Positions 1 to 10,964 of a stretch of 64,000 nucleotides of DNA are shown one piece after another (the first letter of the stretch is position 1; every line of letters starts with the position of its first letter). The DNA comes from Herbaspirillum huttiense. Its GTDB lineage: Bacteria; Pseudomonadota; Gammaproteobacteria; Burkholderiales; Burkholderiaceae_D. The notes under the pieces were generated by a model, which saw nothing but the letters and a program-made list of their open reading frames with translations, did no database searches and was not told the origin of the DNA. The position numbers and the translations under genes were made by a program. The DNA lies in contig NZ_CP037993.1 in assembly GCF_004367745.1 (NCBI RefSeq), forward strand, positions 3,410,001 to 3,474,000, written 5' to 3'.

Positions 1-1072
1 GGATGGTCGGCACGACAGGGATAGGCTCCTTGGTCGCATCGACGTTGGCGAACTTGTGGGCGATTTCCAGGATCGAGGGCAGGCGCTTCTTGATGGTGTC
101 GGCACCGATGTGGCGCAGATCCAGCAGCACGTGATCCTTGTGGGGACCGACGCCGCGGCCTTCCTTGATTTCCTGGTCCATCGAACGCGAGACGAAGTCA
201 CGCGGTGCCAAGTCCTTCAGGGTCGGCGCATAGCGCTCCATGAAGCGTTCGCCGTTGCTGTTGATCAGGATGCCGCCTTCGCCGCGCACGCCTTCGGTGA
301 TCAGCACGCCCGCACCGGCCACGCCGGTCGGGTGGAACTGCCAGAACTCCATGTCCTGCAGCGGCAGGCCGGCACGTGCGGCCATACCCATGCCGTCGCC
401 GGTGTTGATGAAGGCATTGGTCGATGCCGCCCAGATACGGCCTGCGCCGCCGGTGGCGAACAGGGTGGTCTTCGCGTGCAGCATCATGATTTCGCCGGTT
501 TCCATTTCCAGCGCCACCACGCCGAGGACATCGCCCTCTTCGTTGCGGATCACGTCCAGCGCCATCCACTCGACGAAGAAGTGGGTCTTGGCGCGCACGT
601 TGCGCTGGTACAGGGTGTGCAACAGCGCGTGACCGGTACGGTCAGCAGCCGCACAGGCACGCTGCACAGGCTTTTCGCCCAGGTTGGCGGTGTGGCCGCC
701 GAAAGGACGCTGGTAGATGGTGCCGTCCGGGTTGCGGTCGAAGGGCATGCCGAAGTGTTCCAGCTCGTAGACGGCCTTCGGTGCTTCGCGACACATGAAC
801 TCGATGGCGTCCTGGTCGCCCAGGTAGTCCGAACCCTTGACGGTGTCGAACATGTGCCAGTACCAGTTGTCTTCAGACATGTTGCCCAGCGAAGCGCCGA
901 TGCCGCCTTGGGCAGCCACGGTGTGCGAGCGGGTCGGGAAGACCTTGGACAGGACAGCGACGTTCAGGCCGGCTTCGGCCAGTTGCAGCGAGGCGCGCAT
1001 GCCGGAGCCACCGGCGCCGACGATGACCGCGTCAAAGCGGCGGGTAGTGATGGCGGATTTGATAGCAGCCAC
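1..1072 (-). CDS. sdhA: Succinate dehydrogenase flavoprotein subunit (partial)
   Basis: Catalytic FAD subunit of complex II; oxidises succinate to fumarate on the cytoplasmic face of the inner membrane. About 357 N-terminal codons are present of a family length near 590; the C-terminus lies beyond the left edge. The N-terminus shows the FAD dinucleotide fold ([13 protein letters not shown]), the HTVAAQGGI segment that carries the FAD-linking histidine, and the GEGGILIN substrate region. GTG is taken as start because GGAGAA lies 8 bases upstream and the sdhD stop is only 2 bases away. It is co-transcribed with sdhC and sdhD; sdhB would be expected just outside the window. Confidence 0.96.
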   Translation of the reverse strand, partial: MAAIKSAITTRRFDAVIVGAGGSGMRASLQLAEAGLNVAVLSKVFPTRSHTVAAQGGIGASLGNMSEDNWYWHMFDTVKGSDYLGDQDAIEFMCREAPKAVYELEHFGMPFDRNPDGTIYQRPFGGHTANLGEKPVQRACAAADRTGHALLHTLYQRNVRAKTHFFVEWMALDVIRNEEGDVLGVVALEMETGEIMMLHAKTTLFATGGAGRIWAASTNAFINTGDGMGMAARAGLPLQDMEFWQFHPTGVAGAGVLITEGVRGEGGILINSNGERFMERYAPTLKDLAPRDFVSRSMDQEIKEGRGVGPHKDHVLLDLRHIGADTIKKRLPSILEIAHKFANVDATKEPIPVVPTI

Positions 1073-1074
1073 GA

Positions 1075-1440
1075 TTAGTTTCTCCACAGAATCTGCGCGG
1101 CATAGCCAGCGCAACCGATCAGCCACACGATAGTGGCAACTTGCAGGACCAGACGGGTGCCAACGGGCTTGACGTAGTCCATCAGCGCGTCACGCACGCC
1201 AATCCAGGCGTGGAAGAACAGCGCCATGAACACGGCAAAGGTGGCCACCTTGAACCATTGATGCGAGAACAGCGCCGCCCAGCCCTGGTAGCTGAAGTTG
1301 GTCGAGGTGAAGAAGCACACCAGCAGGATGACGGTGTAGACGGCCATCACGACGGCGGTCGCGCGTTGCGCCAGCCAGTCACGCAGGCCATAGTGGGCGC
1401 CAACGACCAGGCGCTTGGGTCCGATGTTGTTATCAGCCAT
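1075..1440 (-). CDS. sdhD: Succinate dehydrogenase membrane anchor subunit SdhD
   Basis: Small membrane anchor (121 aa) that with SdhC holds SdhAB on the inner membrane and forms the ubiquinone and heme b pocket. Three hydrophobic helices are visible. The segment [16 protein letters not shown] gives His77, Asp88 and Tyr89, matching the E. coli His71/Asp82/Tyr83 pattern, where Tyr83 contacts quinone. It sits 2 bases after sdhC and 2 bases before sdhA, so the three are clearly one operon. Confidence 0.95.
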   Translation of the reverse strand: MADNNIGPKRLVVGAHYGLRDWLAQRATAVVMAVYTVILLVCFFTSTNFSYQGWAALFSHQWFKVATFAVFMALFFHAWIGVRDALMDYVKPVGTRLVLQVATIVWLIGCAGYAAQILWRN

Positions 1441-1442
1441 TT

Positions 1443-1853
1443 TCAGAACACTCCGAACAGTTTCAATGCGACCAGGATCATCAGCGCGATGCTGACCACC
1501 AGGACAGTTGCCGAGGACTTGCGTGCGCTGTCCTTGTCCAGGCCAACGTGGTTGTCCATGATCAGGTGGCGGATGCCGGCGCAGAAGTGATGCAGGTAGG
1601 CCCAGGAAAGTGCCAGGATGACGAGCTTGACGAACCAGCCCGAGACGAAGCCCTTGAGATAGGCGAAAGTACCTTCCGAGAGCAGGCTGCTGTCCAGCAG
1701 GAACAGGATGAAAGGCAGCATCAGGAACAGGAACAGACCGCTGATGCGGTGCATGATCGAGACGATGGCTGCCAGAGGCATGCGATAGCCGGCAATTTGG
1801 GTTAGGTGTATGTTACGAAATTGCGGCCGTTGTGGTTTAGCGGCTTCAGACAT
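1443..1853 (-). CDS. sdhC: Succinate dehydrogenase cytochrome b556 subunit SdhC
   Basis: First gene of the sdh operon; 136 aa with three membrane helices. It binds heme b and ubiquinone with SdhD. The SIMHRISG motif (residues 32-39) carries the quinone-site Ser/Arg, and HHFCAGIRH (88-96) contains His89, aligned to the E. coli heme ligand His84. A GAGGAGAA Shine-Dalgarno sequence lies about 8 bases before the ATG. The 166-bp gap to the upstream GntR gene should hold the sdh promoter, but no convincing -35/-10 pair stands out and the 18-bp palindrome found before mdh is not repeated here. Confidence 0.95.
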   Translation of the reverse strand: MSEAAKPQRPQFRNIHLTQIAGYRMPLAAIVSIMHRISGLFLFLMLPFILFLLDSSLLSEGTFAYLKGFVSGWFVKLVILALSWAYLHHFCAGIRHLIMDNHVGLDKDSARKSSATVLVVSIALMILVALKLFGVF

Positions 1854-2019
1854 ACAAGGTTCTCCTCAGTTTAAAACAATCATGCAATTTTCGCCGATTT
1901 TCGAAATCACCATCAACTTTTATTGCGCTTCGCAGCATGCCGAAAAGGCTTGACACCAGCCCTTCTGCGCTGGACAGGCAGGACCCGCCAGCACCCGATC
2001 ATGACCGGTTTCGGTTTGC

Positions 2020-2820
2020 TCAGCTCAACTCGCTTTGGTAATGATGATTCGTCGTCAGGTACAGACCGCGCCGCATTTCCACCGGCTTGTCGCCATAGGT
2101 AAATGAAGCCCGCTCCACACTCAGCAACGGCGTTTGGGGCGTTACGCCCAGAAACTCTGCGGCATCCGGATCCGCCCCGACGGCACGGATGCGTTCTTCG
2201 GCACGGATCATGCGCGTGCCGAACTCGGACTCGAACAGGCCATACAGGGGCCCGCGGTATTCCATGAGGCGCTCGGCCGTCAGCCCCTTGAAGATGGCGC
2301 CAGGCAGCCAGATGTCTTCGAGGATGATGGGAGTGCCGTTGAAGGACTTGACACGGCGAATGAAAATGACGGAGTCACCCGACTTCATGTCGAGCTGACG
2401 GGCCACTTCGGCCGAGGCGCGAACGCGCTTGACTTCGATGATCTTGTTTTCGGGACGCTGCGGCTCGTCGCTGTCGGCCATCAGCCGCAGGAAGCGGAAC
2501 TGCGCCTGGGTCTCGTGATGGGTGGCAACGAAGGTTCCCTTGCCCTGGCGGCGCACCACCAGGTTTTCGGCTGCCAGTTCGTCGATGGCCTTGCGCACCG
2601 TGCCCTGGCTGACCTTGAAACGACTGCCCAGTTCGACCTCACTGGGAATGAGCTCACCGGGTTTCCACTCACCGGCTTCGAGGCGCTGCATGATGAGCGC
2701 CTTGATCTGCTGGTACAACGGACTGAAGGTGGGCGCCGGACTGGCAACACCCGCCCCCGCGGCGTGCGCGTCGACGTTGTTTGAATTGGGCAGGATCGAG
2801 CTCATAACCTCGAATTTCAC
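2020..2820 (-). CDS. GntR-family (HutC/UTRA) transcriptional regulator, likely TCA-cycle regulator
   Basis: A 266-aa regulator with a winged helix-turn-helix at about residues 34-99 (IPSEVELGSRFKVSQGTVRKA) and a UTRA effector-binding domain filling the C-terminal half, which places it in the HutC subfamily. Start choice: AAGGAG lies 7 bases before this GTG; a TTG 9 codons upstream and an ATG 5 codons downstream are weaker. It lies between sdhC and mdh, and a perfect 18-bp palindrome sits 43-60 bases upstream of its start. I infer that it autoregulates and controls mdh, possibly sdh. Predicted betaproteobacterial regulators called SdhR occupy this kind of position, as I recall; the effector is unknown. 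Confidence 0.88.
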   Translation of the reverse strand: MKFEVMSSILPNSNNVDAHAAGAGVASPAPTFSPLYQQIKALIMQRLEAGEWKPGELIPSEVELGSRFKVSQGTVRKAIDELAAENLVVRRQGKGTFVATHHETQAQFRFLRLMADSDEPQRPENKIIEVKRVRASAEVARQLDMKSGDSVIFIRRVKSFNGTPIILEDIWLPGAIFKGLTAERLMEYRGPLYGLFESEFGTRMIRAEERIRAVGADPDAAEFLGVTPQTPLLSVERASFTYGDKPVEMRRGLYLTTNHHYQSELS

Positions 2821-2862
2821 CACAAAACTCCTTCCGGCGTCCAGCAAAAACTAGGCAATAAT

Positions 2863-2880
2863 ATGTCTTATATAAGACAT
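2863..2880. promoter_or_regulatory. Perfect 18-bp palindromic operator candidate
   Basis: ATGTCTTATATAAGACAT equals its own reverse complement. It lies in the divergent gntR-mdh gap, 10 bases upstream of the mdh -35 box. Size, symmetry and AT centre fit a GntR-family dimer site, and the nearest regulator is the GntR gene next door. Binding is inferred. Confidence 0.75.
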
Positions 2881-2890
2881 AAGATATTGA

Positions 2891-2919
2891 TTGACAGCAG
2901 TCTTTCGCAAGCCTACACT
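2891..2919 (+). promoter_or_regulatory. Sigma-70 promoter for mdh
   Basis: TTGACA (2891-2896), a 17-base spacer, then TACACT (2914-2919). The -35 is consensus and the -10 matches 4 of 6. The expected start near 2926 gives an untranslated leader of roughly 345 bases before mdh. The palindrome at 2863-2880 lies directly upstream, a position that allows either activation or repression. Confidence 0.7.
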
Positions 2920-2925
2920 CGCGAG

Positions 2926-3271
2926 CAACCTGAAGAGCCGCAAGGCAGGCAGGAAGCGATGTACCGGCCAGTAGACGATAACGAGAATCGCTCTCATCAA
3001 GATCATTCCGATGCAGTGGTTTTCTGCAGGCAGAACACAAGTTTGACAGGTTTTTGATTTGTCGGCAGAGCCCGGTCCGAAACCAACTGACTCGCTGCGT
3101 TTTCGACGGTATCATGGCGGCCTAACAAGAATTCGAGGAAGTCGCGCATTTTCATGCGCAAACCAGAAGCCACCGCTACACGGCCCTGCCGCGCCTTGCG
3201 CGACGCGACCGCAAGCTGCGCTTCGCTGCAGTCTGAATGCTTTTTTTCATCACCTCTTTTGGAGATTCAAC
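2926..3271 (+). other. Long leader region of mdh
   Basis: No gene is recognisable here; the open frame that extends mdh upstream lacks family similarity. A weaker second promoter candidate, CTGACT (3087-3092), 17 bases, TATCAT (3110-3115), could shorten the leader to about 150 bases. No riboswitch fold was recognised by eye. Confidence 0.4.
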
Positions 3272-4261
3272 ATGGCTAAAGCCCCCATGCGTGTTGCCGT
3301 CACCGGCGCCGCCGGTCAGATCGGTTACTCCCTGCTGTTCCGCATCGCCAACGGCGACCTGCTGGGCAAAGACCAGCCGGTCATCCTGCAACTGCTGGAA
3401 ATCCCTGATGAGAAGGCTCAGAAGGCGCTCAAGGGCGTCATCATGGAAATCGACGACTGCGCCTTCCCCCTGCTGGCTGGCGTGACCGCCCACAGCGATC
3501 CGATGACCGCCTTCAAGGATGCCGACATCGCCCTGCTGGTGGGTGCCCGTCCCCGTGGCCCCGGCATGGAGCGCAAGGACCTGCTGGAAGCCAATGCCCA
3601 GATCTTCACCGTGCAAGGCAAGGCACTGGACGCCGTGGCTTCGCGCAACGTCAAGGTGCTGGTGGTCGGCAACCCGGCCAACACCAACGCCTACATCGCC
3701 ATGAAGTCGGCCCCGAACCTGCCGGCCAAGAACTTCACCGCCATGCTGCGCCTGGACCACAACCGCGCCCTGTCGCAAGTGGCTGCCAAGATCGGCAAGC
3801 CGGTCTCGGCCATCGAAAAGCTGTGCGTGTGGGGCAACCACTCGCCGACCATGTACGCCGACTACCGCTTCGCGACCGCCGATGGCGCTTCCGTCAAGGA
3901 CACCATCAACGACCAGGAATGGAACAAGAACGTGTTCCTGCCCACCGTCGGCAAGCGCGGCGCCGCCATCATCGAGGCTCGTGGCCTGTCCTCGGCCGCT
4001 TCGGCTGCCAACGCCGCCATCGACCACGTGCGTGACTGGGTGCTGGGCACCAACGGCAAGTGGACCACCATGGGTATCCCCTCCGACGGTTCCTACGGTA
4101 TCCCCGAAGGCACCATGTTCGGCTTCCCGGTGACCACCGAAAACGGTGAGTACAAGATCGTCCAGGGCCTGGAGATCGATGAGTTCTCGCAAGAGCGCAT
4201 CAACATCACGCTCAAGGAACTGCTGGAAGAGCGCGAAGGCGTCAAGCATCTGGTCGGCTAA
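3272..4261 (+). CDS. mdh: Malate dehydrogenase (NAD-dependent)
   Basis: Interconverts malate and oxaloacetate with NAD in the cytosolic TCA cycle. The 329-aa product fits the long proteobacterial/eukaryotic-cytosolic-type MDH. Visible features are the N-terminal Rossmann motif [15 protein letters not shown], the loop arginines in [25 protein letters not shown], and the catalytic region LRLDHNRA with the active-site histidine in [11 protein letters not shown]. The start ATG follows TTGGAGATTCAAC; longer in-frame starts upstream have no family support. Downstream lies a CitE-like gene on the same strand. Confidence 0.96.
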   Translation: MAKAPMRVAVTGAAGQIGYSLLFRIANGDLLGKDQPVILQLLEIPDEKAQKALKGVIMEIDDCAFPLLAGVTAHSDPMTAFKDADIALLVGARPRGPGMERKDLLEANAQIFTVQGKALDAVASRNVKVLVVGNPANTNAYIAMKSAPNLPAKNFTAMLRLDHNRALSQVAAKIGKPVSAIEKLCVWGNHSPTMYADYRFATADGASVKDTINDQEWNKNVFLPTVGKRGAAIIEARGLSSAASAANAAIDHVRDWVLGTNGKWTTMGIPSDGSYGIPEGTMFGFPVTTENGEYKIVQGLEIDEFSQERINITLKELLEEREGVKHLVG

Positions 4262-4378
4262 TTGACCACGGCGCGGCGGCCCTTGCCGGCTGCCGCGCCG
4301 ATCGTTTTGCAGCATCGCCGTATTGCAGTACGTGACATCACCCGTTCCGACAACCTTACCCCGCTCTCAATCGCAGCA

Positions 4379-5380
4379 ATGCATCCTTCCCAGGTCTTGT
4401 TCCCAGGTGCCCAGCAACCGGTCTCGCTTCCGGTGTGCGATCACTACGCCGGCTCCGAAAAGCTGATGCGCAAGTCGATGGCCCTGCAGCAGGAGCTCGG
4501 TCCCTTGTTCGACATCACCTTCGACTGTGAAGATGGCGCTGCCGCCGGCAATGAAGCCGCGCATGCCGAACTGGTCGCCTCGCTCATCACCGGCCCCGGC
4601 AATGTCCACCGCCGCATCGGCGCGCGCCTGCATGACGTGGGCCATGCGCATTTCGAGCAGGACGTGGCCATCATCTGCGGCGCCGCTGCGCGCGAGCTGA
4701 CTTACGTGATGTTGCCCAAGCCTGAAGGCATCGAGGACGTGCTGCGTGCCCTGGAGAGCATCAACCGTGCCGCCAATGCGGCCGGCCGTGCGCAGTTGCC
4801 GGTGCAGGTCTTGATCGAGACCCATGGTGCCCTGGCTGACGCCGGCAAGATCGCCGCCCTGCCCCAGGTGCACTCGCTGTCGTTCGGAGTGATGGATTTC
4901 GTGTCGGCCCATTACGGCGCCATTCCTGGCAGCGCCATGCGCTCGCCCGGACAGTTCGACCATCCGCTGGTGCGCCGCGCCAAGCTGGAAATTTCTGCCG
5001 CCTGCCATGCGCACGGCAAGGTGCCGTCGCACAACGTGACCACCGACATCAAGAATCCCGCCGCCGTGGCTGACGATGCGCGCCGCGCGGCACAGGAGTT
5101 TGGCTATACCCGGATGTGGAGCATCCATCCGGACCAGATTCGCCCGATCGTGCAGGCCATGTCCCCGGCCACGGAAGAAGCCGACCTGGCGGCACAGATC
5201 TTGCTCAAGGCGCAGGCGGTGCAGTGGGGCCCGATCCAGCATCAGGGCAACCTGCACGACCGCGCCAGTTATCGCTATTACTGGAGTATCCTGCAACGCG
5301 CGCACGCCACCGGCATCGCGCTGCCGCCGGAGACTGCACCCTGGTTCGCCCGCGGCGACTCCCCCTCAACCACGCAGTAA
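4379..5380 (+). CDS. HpcH/HpaI aldolase / CitE-like lyase family protein
   Basis: A 333-aa TIM-barrel protein of the CitE/malyl-CoA lyase superfamily; these cleave or form carbon-carbon bonds next to a CoA ester with Mg2+. The acidic metal-site motifs FDCEDGAAAG and LIETHGAL and the SFGVMDF strand are visible. Start: an in-frame TTG directly follows the mdh stop, but family similarity begins at MHPSQVLFPG, so the ATG at 4379 is preferred, although its ribosome site is weak. Co-orientation with mdh and acnA suggests a side reaction of C4/C5 acid metabolism. The substrate cannot be told from sequence; no citDF partners are present, so it is not a classic citrate lyase subunit. Confidence 0.83.
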   Translation: MHPSQVLFPGAQQPVSLPVCDHYAGSEKLMRKSMALQQELGPLFDITFDCEDGAAAGNEAAHAELVASLITGPGNVHRRIGARLHDVGHAHFEQDVAIICGAAARELTYVMLPKPEGIEDVLRALESINRAANAAGRAQLPVQVLIETHGALADAGKIAALPQVHSLSFGVMDFVSAHYGAIPGSAMRSPGQFDHPLVRRAKLEISAACHAHGKVPSHNVTTDIKNPAAVADDARRAAQEFGYTRMWSIHPDQIRPIVQAMSPATEEADLAAQILLKAQAVQWGPIQHQGNLHDRASYRYYWSILQRAHATGIALPPETAPWFARGDSPSTTQ

Positions 5381-5400
5381 ACTTGTTTCGACCGACGTCC

Positions 5401-5940
5401 ATGAAAAAGCACCTGACTCTCATCGCCCTGCTGGGCGCCCTCTTCGCCACCGCCGGCATCACTGCGGCGCACGCTGAAACCGATACCAAACCGGCCGCCA
5501 AGAAAAAGGTCGTCAAGAAGGCGCCGGCCAAGAAGGCCGCTGCTGCAGCTGCAGCAGCCCCCGCCGCCAAGATGCCGTTCTCTTCCGACGCCGAAGATGA
5601 CGACAGCGAACCCGAACTGGGCGGCACCCTGTCGGCCGACTTCCAGTGCGAAATGGGTCACAAGCTGACCATCTGGAAGAACGAAGCCGACGACAAGCAC
5701 ATCGCCATCCGCTGGGACAAGCGCATCCACCGCCTGACCCGCGTCGAAACCACCACCGGTGCCAACCGCTTCGAAAACCGCAAGATGGGCCTGGTCTGGA
5801 TCGGTATCCCGGCCAAGGGCCTGCTGCTGGACTCCAAGAAGGGCCAGCAACTGGCCAATGAATGCAAGAACGCCGAGCAAATCAAGGCCGCCGAAGCAGC
5901 ACCGGCCGCCACCGTCGCCGCGGCACCCCAGAAGAACTGA
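5401..5940 (+). CDS. Secreted Lys/Ala-rich protein with MliC-like domain
   Basis: A 179-aa exported protein. Residues 1-25 form a Sec signal peptide ending AHA. A Lys/Ala-rich stretch (about 30-57) and an acidic patch (SDAEDDDSEPE) follow. From residue 79 the pattern resembles MliC/PliC-type lysozyme inhibitors: Cys83 early, a Gly-Ala-x-Arg-Phe motif (120-124), a LVWIG strand and a closing Cys155 that could pair with Cys83. The resemblance is by eye and the lysozyme-binding residues are not certain. The start has no clear Shine-Dalgarno sequence. It lies between the CitE-like gene and acnA with no obvious metabolic link. Confidence 0.7.
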   Translation: MKKHLTLIALLGALFATAGITAAHAETDTKPAAKKKVVKKAPAKKAAAAAAAAPAAKMPFSSDAEDDDSEPELGGTLSADFQCEMGHKLTIWKNEADDKHIAIRWDKRIHRLTRVETTTGANRFENRKMGLVWIGIPAKGLLLDSKKGQQLANECKNAEQIKAAEAAPAATVAAAPQKN

Positions 5941-6082
5941 GCCGGCAGGCAACCGCCAGCTCATCGCGTATCAAGCAACACAGAATCACAGAATCAGGCA
6001 GCACCCCGCAGTTCACCATTGCAGCGCAAACCGGATTCGACTAGCTAGCATCACTAAATTGCCAAATTAAGGAGAAGAGGCC

Positions 6083-8794
<2,712 letters not shown>

Positions 8795-8824
8795 GCAGCG
8801 TCCGTAGTCCCCTGCAGTACAGAA

Positions 8825-8849
8825 ACGCCGGATTCGTCCGGCGTTTTTT
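8825..8849 (+). terminator. Rho-independent terminator after acnA
   Basis: ACGCCGGA, loop TTCG, TCCGGCGT, then a run of T. An 8-bp perfect stem capped by a stable tetraloop, 30 bases after the acnA stop. Confidence 0.92.
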
Positions 8850-8946
8850 ATTGCCCCTTGGCGCTGTGCAATGGCCGCGGCGGCTGACAGGACTGACAAA
8901 TCATCTACAATAGGCGGTTTCGTTTCCACAGATACAGATAGCCTAC

Positions 8947-10194
8947 ATGCGTCGTCCCGCCAAACGTTCCTCCTCCAAGCTTTCTGCCGACAGCCAGCAT
9001 CTGGTGACTTTTGCGCAAGCCATCGCGCAGGCCTCCAGCCGGCTCGAAGAGCGCGCCTGGCTGAAACCCCTGGACGCCCTGCTCAACAAGCTGCTGCGGG
9101 CCGGCCAGCAGGGCCTCATCGATGCCGCCCTGGATCATCTCTTCAAGGCCGACCTGGATGCCTACGACATCCTGATCGAAGCCGTCGAGGCCGGCAGCGA
9201 AGCCACCTCGCTGGAACACGAAGGCCAGGACTACGATGTGCAGCTGCTGGTGCTGCCGGTGCTGGCCTGGACCCGCTTTGCCATCGCCTCCGGCCCCATC
9301 GGCAGCGAGCTGCTCACCGCCATCGGCGCGCACCTGCATGCCCACGTACTGGCCAAGGAGGCCCGCCTGGCACTGGCACCGAGTCTGTTCTCGATTGAAC
9401 AGCTGCCGCGCGTACACGCCGACGTCTTCGCCCTGACCCGCCAGATGGGCCAGACCGCCCTCAAAACCGGCCCGGTGCAGCTGCGCGGTGAACAGCCGCC
9501 CACCGCCGCCTTCCTGGCCGATACCCGCTACGTGATCGCCGCCGTGGTGGTCCCGGCCGGCGGAGCCCTGTTCCACTGGCAAGAAAGTGAACAGCAGAGC
9601 CATTTTTCGGCTCGGAAAGAGGCTGCCTTCGAAGCCTGGACCCAGCAGGCCACCCCGCTCTTCACGCGCCTGCTGCCGGGCTGCAGCGTCGAACTGCTGC
9701 TGCCGCAAGCCTATTTCTTCGGCTGCCGCGAGGCCGACAAGCGCATTCGCCCGGCCTCCATCCGCGCCGCCGATTACTTCCTGACGCAGACCCTGGACAT
9801 CTCCTCCTCCGAACTGCACGCCAGCATCGGCGGCTTCTCCGAGGACATCAATGGCCAGATCGATGAATACCGCATCGGTTTTTCCATCGGCGGCGATCCG
9901 ACCGTGGTCTATGGCACGGTCTGGCCGCTGTATGAACAGGAAAGTGGCGAAGACCTGCCCATGATGATCCCGACCGGTGCCGGTCTGCTGGAAGGCATCC
10001 CCACCAGCCCGCTGCAGCAGATCCTGACGGTGCTGCGCGAATGCGGCATCGTGCACATCAAGCATCATGCAGAACGCTTCACCATGGAGTTTTGCGACGA
10101 CTGTGGCGCACCGCTCTTCCCTGACCGCGAAGGTGAACTGGTGCACGCGGAAATGCCGGAAGATACGCCTCCTCCGGTCGAGCATTTCCACTGA
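8947..10194 (+). CDS. DUF2863 family protein
   Basis: A 415-aa soluble protein that I recognise as the betaproteobacterial DUF2863 family; function unknown. The N-terminal third is helical and Leu/Ala-rich (LEERAWLKPLDALLNKLL). The middle has alternating hydrophobic strands, and the C-terminus has a CDDCGAPLFPDREGE segment that may bind zinc, together with upstream Cys and His residues. No signal peptide or membrane helix is seen. It stands alone between the acnA terminator and the convergent che operon. The start ATG lacks a strong Shine-Dalgarno sequence. Confidence 0.75.
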   Translation: MRRPAKRSSSKLSADSQHLVTFAQAIAQASSRLEERAWLKPLDALLNKLLRAGQQGLIDAALDHLFKADLDAYDILIEAVEAGSEATSLEHEGQDYDVQLLVLPVLAWTRFAIASGPIGSELLTAIGAHLHAHVLAKEARLALAPSLFSIEQLPRVHADVFALTRQMGQTALKTGPVQLRGEQPPTAAFLADTRYVIAAVVVPAGGALFHWQESEQQSHFSARKEAAFEAWTQQATPLFTRLLPGCSVELLLPQAYFFGCREADKRIRPASIRAADYFLTQTLDISSSELHASIGGFSEDINGQIDEYRIGFSIGGDPTVVYGTVWPLYEQESGEDLPMMIPTGAGLLEGIPTSPLQQILTVLRECGIVHIKHHAERFTMEFCDDCGAPLFPDREGELVHAEMPEDTPPPVEHFH

Positions 10195-10206
10195 GAGATG
10201 AAGAAA

Positions 10207-10228
10207 CGTCCTGCCGGGAGGCAGGACG
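10207..10228 (+). other. Perfect 9-bp hairpin after DUF2863 gene
   Basis: CGTCCTGCC, GGGA loop, GGCAGGACG. It starts 12 bases past the stop codon but has no T run, so it may protect the 3' end of the transcript or pair with the terminator further down. Confidence 0.5.
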
Positions 10229-10286
10229 CGCGATTCCGGGCATGGCCGGCGCGCCTAAAGCTTCACATGCGCTGAAAAGCGCCCAT

Positions 10287-10322
10287 AAAAAAGGCATCCA
10301 CCACACGGCGGATGCCTTTTTC
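10287..10322. terminator. Bidirectional terminator between DUF2863 gene and cheW
   Basis: A-run, GGCATCC, 10-base loop, GGATGCC, T-run. Flanking A and T runs extend the stem and give a U tract in both directions, which suits the convergent arrangement of the DUF2863 gene and the che operon. Confidence 0.88.
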
Positions 10323-10439
10323 TCTTCTGTATCGGGCTATGATGCCCGCTTTTCCTGCGGTACCGAATGACGACGGGCGCCAGATCCGGACTGCGTCTCC
10401 TCCGGATCCCGTACTGCCGGCCTGCAGAGCCTCAAAGAC

Positions 10440-10946
10440 TCAGGCAGCCAGCTTTTCGATCAGGCCCATTTCGGCGCTGGACATCAGCTTGTCGATGTCC
10501 ACCAGGATCAGCATGCGCTGTTCCAGGGTACCCAGGCCGATCAGGTAGTCGGAGTCGAAGGTGGTGCCCATCTCCGGTGCCGGCTTGATCTGTTCCTGGG
10601 TCAGGGTGATGACGTCGGACACGCTGTCGACCACCATGCCCACGACGCGGCCGCCGATGTTCAGGATGATGACGACGGTGAACTGGTCATAGGTCGGCTC
10701 GCCCAGCTGGAACTTGATGCGCATGTCCACGATGGGGACGATGATGCCGCGCAGGTTCACGACGCCCTTGATGAAGTCGGGCGAATTGGCGATGCGGGTC
10801 ACGGCTTCGTAGCCGCGGATTTCCTGAACCTTCAGAATATCGATGCCGTATTCTTCCTTGCCCAGGGTGAAGGCGAGAAATTCGTTTCCGTTGCTGTCGG
10901 TCTTTTCGCCGAAGCCGGAAAGATTCTTGGTTGCAGTGTCAGACAT
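10440..10946 (-). CDS. cheW: Chemotaxis adaptor CheW
   Basis: Couples chemoreceptors to the kinase CheA in the polar signalling array. The 168-aa protein is a single CheW domain: [19 protein letters not shown] opens the first barrel, and the receptor/CheA-contact segment [16 protein letters not shown] is intact. It is the last gene of the motA-motB-cheZ-like-cheY-cheA-cheW run, 18 bases after cheA, and is followed by a bidirectional terminator. Confidence 0.95.
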   Translation of the reverse strand: MSDTATKNLSGFGEKTDSNGNEFLAFTLGKEEYGIDILKVQEIRGYEAVTRIANSPDFIKGVVNLRGIIVPIVDMRIKFQLGEPTYDQFTVVIILNIGGRVVGMVVDSVSDVITLTQEQIKPAPEMGTTFDSDYLIGLGTLEQRMLILVDIDKLMSSAEMGLIEKLAA

Positions 10947-10964
10947 GTTGAGGCCCTTTAAAAA

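Noticed and set aside
2669-3115. Leftward frame over the gntR start and mdh promoter
   Set aside because: Covers the palindrome and the promoter and has no recognisable protein pattern.
10207-10228. REP-like repeat element
   Set aside because: The hairpin is perfect, but I found no second copy of the sequence in the window, so it is listed only as a single hairpin.
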